A stretch of DNA of 64,000 bases from Arachidicoccus rhizosphaerae (GTDB lineage Bacteria; Bacteroidota; Bacteroidia; Chitinophagales; Chitinophagaceae): positions 1 to 64,000 of the forward strand of contig NZ_FNQY01000015.1 of the NCBI RefSeq assembly GCF_900107765.1, read 5' to 3'. The notes under the pieces are model-generated. The model did not search any database, had not been told where the DNA came from, and saw nothing but the letters and a program-made list of their open reading frames with translations. A program made the translations under genes and the position numbers. Shown here in pieces: positions 53,602 through 61,515 of the stretch; the first letter of the stretch is position 1, and each line of letters opens with the position of its first letter.

Positions 53602-55539
53602 TTAAGGGGCTGTAGAGAGTTCATTCATGGTAAAATAAAGGTCAAAAATGCGGCCTTGATAATTTTGCAGGCGTCCATGTTGATTACGCCCTTGGATTTT
53701 CCCACAGGTTACATATCCCCCTTTAACTTTGGTCAGATCTTTACCTAAGTTTAGTGTTAGAATAGGCTGGTCATCAAAAAGTAGGGACAAATCTCCACGT
53801 GCCGTAAGTTTAAATAAAACATGCCCTTCTTTCATAGGCAACTTCTGACTTTCAAATATTTCCCCTCCTCCCAATTGAACACCTATTTTACCGTGATATC
53901 CAAAGAGTTGAAAATTCCCAAAATAATCAGTAATAACCCCTCCTCTACCCAGATCATTTAAATAAGCCGTAATAAATAAGGTATCTGGGTTCCATAATTT
54001 ACGATTAAAAGAAAGATCAGAAGCACTCCATCCTTGTTCAATCGTATACCTATGATCAAAAAAAGTAGGCAGTGTCCCTTTTAGAATCATTTCATCTGTT
54101 TCACCCTGGCGGCTTAACTCCTCTTTTAGGAATGACCGGCCTTTAGTCAATTCATTTGAAAATTCAGGACTTGCTACAAGGTTTTTAAAATCCTCTTGAT
54201 CCTGGTTTAGATTAAATAGTTCCTCTGGTGGATGATAACTATAACGGTTGAGTAAAAATCTGGTCTTATAATCGGTTTTGGCCGCTTCTACCCAACTGTC
54301 AAAATAAAATTCGTTTCGCTCTACCTTATCAATATGAGTTATAAACCGTTCTCCCGGATGATAGTTTCGAATGTATTGCCAGCCATCTGCTGTAATTATG
54401 GTTCTGCCAGGCGTATAATTATACCAATAATGAGGCTCCATGGAAGATTCTCCAAAAATATAATCATGAATCTGTTTTTGATGTCCAAACAATACAGATT
54501 TAAAGGACAGCCCATCTAAAGTATCAATTTTCTTTCCGCCAGCAAGGTCGATTAAGGTTGGTGTTATATCCACTAAAGAAACCAAAGCATCAGTTTTACT
54601 GAATTTATCAATATGCCCCGGCCAACGCACAATTAAAGGTACATGCAATCCTTTATCATACACGCTCCATTTAGCAGATGGAAATTGGGCTCCCTGATCA
54701 GATGTAAAGAAGGTAATCGTATTATTGGTCTCACCAACCTTATCCAAGGCAGTCAAAACACGACCTAACATTTCATCTGCTGCAGCAATGCTCTGGTAAT
54801 AAGAAGCCAAAGCACTTCTTGTTTCTTTGGTGTCAGCCAGATAAGCTGGAATTTTTATTTTCTCGGGAACAAAATCTTTATGCGGAAACCAAGGTACATG
54901 TGGTAACCATGGAGCTACAATTAAACAAAGAGGCTGATCGCGATGCGTTTTAAAATGGGTCTCAATCAAATGTACAGACTCATTATTACGATCTACTCTA
55001 TTTTCAATCGGTTCATATTTTCCGAATTCTTTTCCAATTACTTCAAAAGGAAAATTATCCAGCGGGAAAACATCTGTCTTTCCTGAAATTACTACTCTGT
55101 AACCTAAGGCTTTTAAAATCTGAGGGAGATTATTTACACCTGGATTTACAGTGAAATGATTCATCTGTGCACCATTATGATGAGGATACATCCCAGTAAA
55201 TAAAGCACTCCTACTAGGTGTGCACATGGAAGAAGCAGCATATGCCCTGGAAAACTGCATGCCTTCCCTGGATAAACGGTCCATATTTGGCGTATGGACA
55301 TCTATATTGCCATATGCACCCACATCCTGCATATTTAAATCATCTGCAATAAAAATTACAATATTCGGAGGATGTTTATCAGAATGATTCAGAATTTTTG
55401 CAGATTGGGCGGAAGCCCCTAGCAAAGCCCCTAAGAATAAATTAACCAGAACTAATAATTTGTGGATCAATCCATTAAGTCTTCTATTATTAATATTTAC
55501 ATTATTAGATTTAGGCATATTTTGCTGATTAAGGGACAC
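53602..55539 (-). CDS. Sulfatase within the xylan-type locus, with a C-terminal beta domain
   Basis: A 645-residue exported sulfatase. Signal peptide near residues 24-45 (LLVLVNLFLGALLGASAQ). Metal motif IADDLNMQDVGAYG (Asp 66, Asp 67), active site CTPSRSALFTG with Cys 106 and Arg 110, and FFTSDQGAQFPSAKWS for the later ligands. After about residue 500 a beta-rich domain follows (GRGGVITDYFGNFQLFGYHG onward), longer than the usual sulfatase tail. It removes sulfate esters. It lies between GH115 and GH43 in one direction, which is unusual because plant xylans are not known to be sulfated, so it may belong to a different substrate or act on an algal one. Confidence 0.9.
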   Translation of the reverse strand: MSLNQQNMPKSNNVNINNRRLNGLIHKLLVLVNLFLGALLGASAQSAKILNHSDKHPPNIVIFIADDLNMQDVGAYGNIDVHTPNMDRLSREGMQFSRAYAASSMCTPSRSALFTGMYPHHNGAQMNHFTVNPGVNNLPQILKALGYRVVISGKTDVFPLDNFPFEVIGKEFGKYEPIENRVDRNNESVHLIETHFKTHRDQPLCLIVAPWLPHVPWFPHKDFVPEKIKIPAYLADTKETRSALASYYQSIAAADEMLGRVLTALDKVGETNNTITFFTSDQGAQFPSAKWSVYDKGLHVPLIVRWPGHIDKFSKTDALVSLVDITPTLIDLAGGKKIDTLDGLSFKSVLFGHQKQIHDYIFGESSMEPHYWYNYTPGRTIITADGWQYIRNYHPGERFITHIDKVERNEFYFDSWVEAAKTDYKTRFLLNRYSYHPPEELFNLNQDQEDFKNLVASPEFSNELTKGRSFLKEELSRQGETDEMILKGTLPTFFDHRYTIEQGWSASDLSFNRKLWNPDTLFITAYLNDLGRGGVITDYFGNFQLFGYHGKIGVQLGGGEIFESQKLPMKEGHVLFKLTARGDLSLLFDDQPILTLNLGKDLTKVKGGYVTCGKIQGRNQHGRLQNYQGRIFDLYFTMNELSTAP

Positions 55540-56019
55540 GGTGACTGGAACTAAACCATAGTTATATTCTAGTGACTTTTAATTCATTTATTTAATATGT
55601 CCAATCTTAGCCACATTATAACATTAAAATGGCCATAAATCATCATCTGGTAAATCTGATACCTGTAGGACACACCATATATATTATAACTCAATTTACG
55701 AAATACCCAGTGATTCAAACATAAAATGAATGGAACAGAATTTTAATCCATCAAACCTATTTATTTATAACAAATTCTATGGTATACAATCTTCTCATTA
55801 TTTCGTACAAATTTCTCAAAATGACTGCTGAAATAATCCGCAATTTTGAAAAGGTATTTACTGCTTCGCAAAGCCACACACAACATATTAATAATCAATA
55901 CAAAACATATAAGGAGCATACAAAACTTTAAAGATCATTTTCCAAACTCCTAAAATAAGAGTCTCCTAAATGCAGGTCAACTTGGAATCCAAATTAACGT
56001 CCGGGTCAATATTGAAGCA
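55540..56019. other. Intergenic region between the sulfatase and GH43
   Basis: About 480 AT-rich bases; no gene and no convincing regulatory site. Confidence 0.4.
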
Positions 56020-58788
56020 CTATTTTTTAATTAATTTCAACTTTTGCTCACCTACCTGCATAAAATATACACCTGCGGTAAGTCCAATTAAACTAATCTT
56101 ATTTGTTCCTGCATGTAAATTTGCAGTTTTTATCAATGTCCCGGTTGATGAATAAATGTGCAGCATTGAAGAAGTATTAATATTGATTTGAACATAGTCA
56201 TTTGCAGGATTAGGATAAACCTTCAGGTAATTGTCAATAATCCGTGTTAACTGCACTAATTTAGGACCATAACTTATATCACCGTTATCGTCAACTATTT
56301 TCAATCTATAATATCCGTTTGCAGCTTCCTGAGCTACTCTTAACTGATAACTATTACCGCTGCCTTTTGCTGCTATATTCCCCAACTTTATAAAGCTTCC
56401 GACCGGATCTATACCGAATTCATTATAAACCGCCTCCAATTCAAAATGATCAATACCTGTCTCAACCCCAGTTTGCCAAATAAGTGTGGCTGTGCCATTA
56501 TTGATAAATCCGGCGAAACTAATTAAAGACACTGGCAAGGTACTTTCCGTAACCGTACAATTACCCACAACATCTCCCTCAATGGTCCATCGTTTATTAT
56601 TAAGCAGATCATCATGATAGGTGGTTACATAGGAATCATCATAGGACAATCCAGTGGCTGTCAATGTTAATCCCGTAGGAGTATTAGGGTTTAAATCCCA
56701 CCCTTTTAAAGTCTGGCTGTAATTATTACAACTCATTCCAGAATTGCTTAAAGCATTCACCAAAGAACCATCTGTCCCATTATTAGAGGCCGCAGCCACA
56801 CTACGCAAATCCCAGGTACCGATATTCTGATCAAAAGAACTGGCTCCGTCTAATAGACGAACCATATTCGTTACACCTGCTACATTCCAATTACCAATAT
56901 TGGAGTTAAAGCTTGTCGCATCATAAAACATATAGGCCATATTGGTTGCTCCCGAAACGTCCCAATTACTTAAATCCTGATTAAAAGCATGAGCACTTTG
57001 CACTACGTGACCGATATTGGACACTTTTGACACATCCCATCCACCAATAGGATGATTAAATCTTAAAGCGCCATTAAATAGATTGCTCATATTAGTCACA
57101 TGGCTGGTATTCCAATCACCTAATGGCTGATTAAAAGCCTTACATCCCGCAAACGTATAGTCCATAGTTGTCACATTACCGATATCCCAGTTACCAATAT
57201 CCTGATTAAAGGCTGCTGCATTTCGGAAGGTATTGCTCAAATTGGTGATCGACGAGGTATTCCAGCCAACCATTGCCGTATTTTCAGTCAGGGCTGAACA
57301 ATCTCTAAAAGCGCCACTCATATCCATGCAATGGGTCAAATCAGGTTTATCTAGCGCATGAATTTCCAGATTAGTAGCCCCTTTAAAAGCATCTTTAAAT
57401 GAAAGCCACTCAATATTGCCCCATTGTTCAACACTTAAAAGCATGCTCGGTGTTGACGTCCCAATGGCAAACTGATTAAAGTTTCCAGTAGACTCTGTTA
57501 TGGAGACCAGGTAAGCTCCGGGAGCAGGAAAATTAATTGTGTTTGTACCATTTGCTCCGGTCTGACCTCCAAAGACAGCAGCATCCTCCAAACTTTCCCA
57601 ATGAATATTAAATCCGCTTCCCACTGCATTAAAACTGATAGTAGTCGCAGTGGAGTTTGTAAGATTTGTCCTCCAAATCATTGAAAACGCCTCAATTGGT
57701 AAATTATAGTTACTTGACGGTGCATCCAATAACTCCCCCTGAGCAACCGCTGTTCCAAAATCCGGCGTTCCATCTGAATTCCAGCTAAAGGGCTGAATCC
57801 TGACATTTCTTGGGTTATTGGATCCCCCATTGGGATTTGAACGTGCATGATAAACAATCCAGTCTTCTGTACCATCTGGCGACTTAAAAAATCCATTATG
57901 GCCTGGTCCATAAACCTGTCCCGCATCATTGCGACTAAAAACCGGGGTGGCATTCTTTGTCCAACTGGTAGCCACCATGGGGTCGGCTCCAGGGGTTAAA
58001 GTCAATAATCCCAAACAATAATTATCTGTGGAATACAAACTCGCTGAATAAGTAACATAGACATTCCCATCAGGATTAGTTATTGCTTCTGGTCCTTCAT
58101 TTAAAGCCAATCCATGTCCTTCCCAATCATATTCGGGCGTGCTTATCAAAACACGATTACCGTCAACGGTCCAGGGATCGCTTAATTTGGCGATATAAAT
58201 ACTTTGCACGTGTTCCGTAGTTGAGGTCCACCCTGACCATAACATGTACAATTGATTATTATAGGCCATTACCGTTCCATCAATAGCCCAGTTATTTGTT
58301 GCATCACCTACCTGTCCCTTTAATGTCCAGTTACTAGTCGTTGGGTCTGTATCTGAATTTTCAATAACATACATTCTGTGATTAGCATTAGTTCCATCAT
58401 CTGCAGCAAAGTATACATACCATTTACCATTAATCTTATGCAATTCGGGAGCCCAGATATCTTTCATCGTTGGAGGAGGCGTATATACCGTTGCGTAAGC
58501 GGGGGCAGAGGCCACAACATCTCCTAAATGGGTAATGTCTCCAGTACGGTAAATTACAATTTTACTTCCCTGAGTATAAGTAAAATAATAGAGACCTCCT
58601 TCCTGATAAATCCATGGATCTGCGCCCCCTGTTGCCCAAATTGGATTGGTAAATTGTGGCAGCGTCCCTGAAGTTCCCTGAGCCTCTAAGCAAGGTAATC
58701 TACCAGTTAACATAACCAATAAAATCAACATTAAACGCCACATTTGCGTTTTTGATTTTTTAAGTAAAATTTGATTATTCATACGCAA
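56020..58788 (-). CDS. GH43 enzyme fused to BspA-like repeats and a T9SS sorting domain
   Basis: A 922-residue secreted protein. After a signal peptide (to about residue 37) comes a GH43 five-blade propeller, about residues 45-355, with the three catalytic acids visible: Asp 57 (GGADPW), Asp 170 (WAIDGTVM) and Glu 231 (LNEGPEA). Residues 460-745 are DUF285/BspA-type repeats of about 24 residues, such as VTNMSNLFNGALRFNHPIGG and GNWDIGNVTTMDYTFAGC. Residues 850-922 are a type A T9SS sorting domain (YLKVYPNPANDYVQI ... AGVYFMQVGEQKLKLIKK). The protein is thus exported by type IX secretion and kept on or released from the cell surface. The GH43 activity is probably arabinofuranosidase or xylosidase; which one cannot be told. 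Confidence 0.92.
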   Translation of the reverse strand: MRMNNQILLKKSKTQMWRLMLILLVMLTGRLPCLEAQGTSGTLPQFTNPIWATGGADPWIYQEGGLYYFTYTQGSKIVIYRTGDITHLGDVVASAPAYATVYTPPPTMKDIWAPELHKINGKWYVYFAADDGTNANHRMYVIENSDTDPTTSNWTLKGQVGDATNNWAIDGTVMAYNNQLYMLWSGWTSTTEHVQSIYIAKLSDPWTVDGNRVLISTPEYDWEGHGLALNEGPEAITNPDGNVYVTYSASLYSTDNYCLGLLTLTPGADPMVATSWTKNATPVFSRNDAGQVYGPGHNGFFKSPDGTEDWIVYHARSNPNGGSNNPRNVRIQPFSWNSDGTPDFGTAVAQGELLDAPSSNYNLPIEAFSMIWRTNLTNSTATTISFNAVGSGFNIHWESLEDAAVFGGQTGANGTNTINFPAPGAYLVSITESTGNFNQFAIGTSTPSMLLSVEQWGNIEWLSFKDAFKGATNLEIHALDKPDLTHCMDMSGAFRDCSALTENTAMVGWNTSSITNLSNTFRNAAAFNQDIGNWDIGNVTTMDYTFAGCKAFNQPLGDWNTSHVTNMSNLFNGALRFNHPIGGWDVSKVSNIGHVVQSAHAFNQDLSNWDVSGATNMAYMFYDATSFNSNIGNWNVAGVTNMVRLLDGASSFDQNIGTWDLRSVAAASNNGTDGSLVNALSNSGMSCNNYSQTLKGWDLNPNTPTGLTLTATGLSYDDSYVTTYHDDLLNNKRWTIEGDVVGNCTVTESTLPVSLISFAGFINNGTATLIWQTGVETGIDHFELEAVYNEFGIDPVGSFIKLGNIAAKGSGNSYQLRVAQEAANGYYRLKIVDDNGDISYGPKLVQLTRIIDNYLKVYPNPANDYVQININTSSMLHIYSSTGTLIKTANLHAGTNKISLIGLTAGVYFMQVGEQKLKLIKK

Positions 58789-59997
58789 TGATTTTTGATT
58801 TTGATTGTTGAATTTAATTTTAACGAATTAGTCCCTTGCAAGAAAGAATCTTACCAAGGAGTACCATCTATGCCACTTCCATTATCTCCGCCCAAGCTAT
58901 TTTTGATATAACATTCAACTTCCTCAGTTACATTAGAAGACTGTAAATTAGACACGGGAATGCATATTATTCCAAAGAAGGTTCATCCTGTTTAATTAAG
59001 CGTAATGATATAATTGCCACTGGGGCTGCATATTGTTTACCTAGAAGATCCTGTGTCAGCAGCAAAATGCAATACGCCCCTCAAACAGCAAGATCTTCAG
59101 TGCACCCCTCTCCCCCATTACTCAAGATATTGGTCAATTCAGTTAATTGCTAATAGCCACTATATTCGATTGACCTATGAGTAATTAAATATGAAAGAAG
59201 CTATCAGGGCCATCCAGATTCGCTCCATTAGATACTGATATTCTCAAAAAGTAAAACCATCGCAAAACACCTACAAATCCCGAGGTTAGTATAATACAAT
59301 TCTGACCCCTCTTTTCATAAGACTAGCATTTGTTTATTCGTTCCATAATCTGCCCTTGTTTTAAATCATGATGGATGGTAGAAAAAAAAACAGAAGTTGA
59401 ATTGAAAATATCATAAACAATAGATTGTAAATCATTACGATATTTACCGCTAGGAATGACAATTGCCGTCGCAATTATCATCCGTCACGCTATTCTACTT
59501 CTTACCATCCATTACTATCAATAAAATTGGTATTAATTTAATTATATTAGACAAACTTGATTATCTAATGAGTTTTGGCAATAAAACCACTTAATGCCGG
59601 CTACTAAATCCTTACAGATATTAAGCCGTCTTCCATTTTTCCTCACCGGATTAAACATTTAAAATGTACTTGAACTTTTAGTCAATAAACTTAAGAGAAA
59701 TTGACCTTTAAATATATACTAATTTAACTGTTCCATTATTTGGTATTTACGTTGGCAATGTATTTAAAGAGACATAAATCATTACCCAGCCCCATACAAT
59801 TAGAATTAAAGCATATTGCCCAATGTAAGCAAAGCTCCATTTTAGATATTTAAATTGGGTGTGCTAATAATTTAGAACATCCAATTAATTACAACCTTTA
59901 AACCTAATCGTATTAAACAAGAGGCATACCTAAATACAACTTTTTATCTATTGTTTTAAGCGTATTTCAGGCCTTAAAATCAGTATAAACAATTTAT
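58789..59997. other. Long intergenic region with remains of a coding sequence
   Basis: About 1.2 kb between two minus-strand genes. The part at 58851-59170 shows coding-like fragments (listed separately). The rest, to 59997, is AT-rich without a supported gene. Confidence 0.45.
58851..59170 (-). pseudogene. Fragments of an unidentified decayed gene
   Basis: On the minus strand two open stretches read as protein-like: ILSNGGEGCTEDLAV, a stop, then GAYCILLLTQDLLGKQYAAP and ISLRLIKQDEPSLE in one frame, and IPVSNLQSSNVTEEVECYI followed by GGDNGSGIDGTPW to a TAA at 58851-58853 in another. They could be joined by a frameshift near 58975. Neither has an ATG start. I cannot name the family; the composition is like an exported carbohydrate-locus protein. 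Confidence 0.4.
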
Positions 59998-61215
59998 TTA
60001 ATTTGATTTTCCATTCAATTTCTTAATAAGCTCTACCTCATCTTGCTTATAGGGTGTAAAATTCTTTCTAAAAATCTCGTGGAACCAAACAGTCGGGTCT
60101 CCGCCATCAGGCATTGGTGAATCCCAGGCATATTTTGTATTAGTCTTCCCTTCAACAAATCCCCAGTTAATCGCACCCACATTTTCATCCTTAAGCATTG
60201 GAAGAGTATTACTAAATAAACTACCTCTAGTCCTAGCCATATATTCTGTACAAATTAGAGGTTTGCCAAAAGTCTTTAAAAGCTGCACCACTCTTTTATG
60301 CCACTCTGGTTTCTCATAATCGTGATAAGTAATGATGTCAGAATTAGTTATTTGGAATTTATTTAGATCCTCGAATCCCCAATCCCAAAGACCTGCTGTA
60401 ATGGGCTGATCAGGACGCACTGTTTGAGCCCAGGAAAAAACGGCTTTTAACAATGGCAATGATTTATTCTTTTTTCCGCTATTCCCCGGTTCATTATATA
60501 AATCCCAGGCCAGAATACGCTGGTCATGCTTAAATGTATTGAGAATATCCGTGACATATTTTTCCAATTCGGGGAAATTGGTAGTATCTTCTGACGCTGG
60601 CTGACCTGGATCTTGCACCCACCCTGAATTGTGAACACCAACTTTGGGCTCAGGTTGTTTACCTGGATGTGCCTCTTTATTCCAACAATCATCAAAAAAA
60701 ACAAACATCGGCTTTATATGATGTTTTTCTGCAATAGACAGGAATTCATCAATTCTCTTCTTAAAACCTTCTGCATCCTCTTTCCAGACCAGGCTATGTA
60801 AAAATACACGCATGGTGTTAAAGCCAATGCTTTCTGCTAATTGAAATTCTTTATCAATTAATTCAGGGCTAAAGGTTTCTTTTTGCCACATTTCCAATTG
60901 ATTGATGGCATTACTTGGGATATAATCTGCCCCGGTCAACCACCCTTGTTTAGCGTACCATTCATTTGCCTTTTTAGCTGGCCATACAACTGAATTCATA
61001 TCACCAGTTGCTACGTTACTACCAGTACTATCAGAGTTACTACTGGCAGCAGTTCCGCTTTGTTGACAAGAGGCAACCATTAAGCCCATTAAGACTATTA
61101 GGCCACTCAATTTCAGAATTCCAACGAATTTATTAAAGCTTTTCGTTCTGGGATTTTTTTTAGAAATTTCAAGCGTTTTTTTATTCATAGCATTATAAGT
61201 GTTTTCTCTGGTCAT
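59998..61215 (-). CDS. GH5-like (clan GH-A) glycosidase lipoprotein
   Basis: A 405-residue lipoprotein: signal peptide with VASC, Cys 50, then a Ser/Thr-rich linker. Met 10 (61188) is an alternative start. The catalytic domain is a GH-A TIM barrel: GFNTMRVFLHSLVW (about residues 131-144), WDLYNEPGNSG with the acid/base Glu 242 and ICTEYMARTRG with the nucleophile Glu 324, plus YHDYEKPEW between them. Family 5 is the best fit, but a related GH-A family cannot be excluded. In this locus it probably acts on the xylan backbone or a side chain. The lipid anchor places it at the outer membrane. Confidence 0.82.
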   Translation of the reverse strand: MTRENTYNAMNKKTLEISKKNPRTKSFNKFVGILKLSGLIVLMGLMVASCQQSGTAASSNSDSTGSNVATGDMNSVVWPAKKANEWYAKQGWLTGADYIPSNAINQLEMWQKETFSPELIDKEFQLAESIGFNTMRVFLHSLVWKEDAEGFKKRIDEFLSIAEKHHIKPMFVFFDDCWNKEAHPGKQPEPKVGVHNSGWVQDPGQPASEDTTNFPELEKYVTDILNTFKHDQRILAWDLYNEPGNSGKKNKSLPLLKAVFSWAQTVRPDQPITAGLWDWGFEDLNKFQITNSDIITYHDYEKPEWHKRVVQLLKTFGKPLICTEYMARTRGSLFSNTLPMLKDENVGAINWGFVEGKTNTKYAWDSPMPDGGDPTVWFHEIFRKNFTPYKQDEVELIKKLNGKSN

Positions 61216-61515
61216 ATTTACTTTATTTAATATATGTCTTTATTTATGATCGGGCATTTAAATTCCAACAATAAGTTTCCTGAATGAATGAACTTATTAC
61301 AATCTACTATAAAAGTACTTATTAAAAGTTATAAGATGTAATTCCTTGATTCAGTTAAATCAATATTTGAAACAAATTTGATTGGACAAATATGTAACAT
61401 TATAATATTTTAAATACTACAAATTGTCTCATAGATTCAACAAATTTTATCATTTTATTAATTTTTCAAATGCAAAACTGTTAAATCCCTAACTTCGTTA
61501 ACAGCAAAATTTGTA
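61216..61515. other. Divergent promoter region of the sensor and the GH5-like gene
   Basis: About 300 very AT-rich bases between divergent genes. It must hold both promoters, but no full consensus or symmetric operator was found. Hybrid sensors of this type usually bind near here. Confidence 0.45.
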
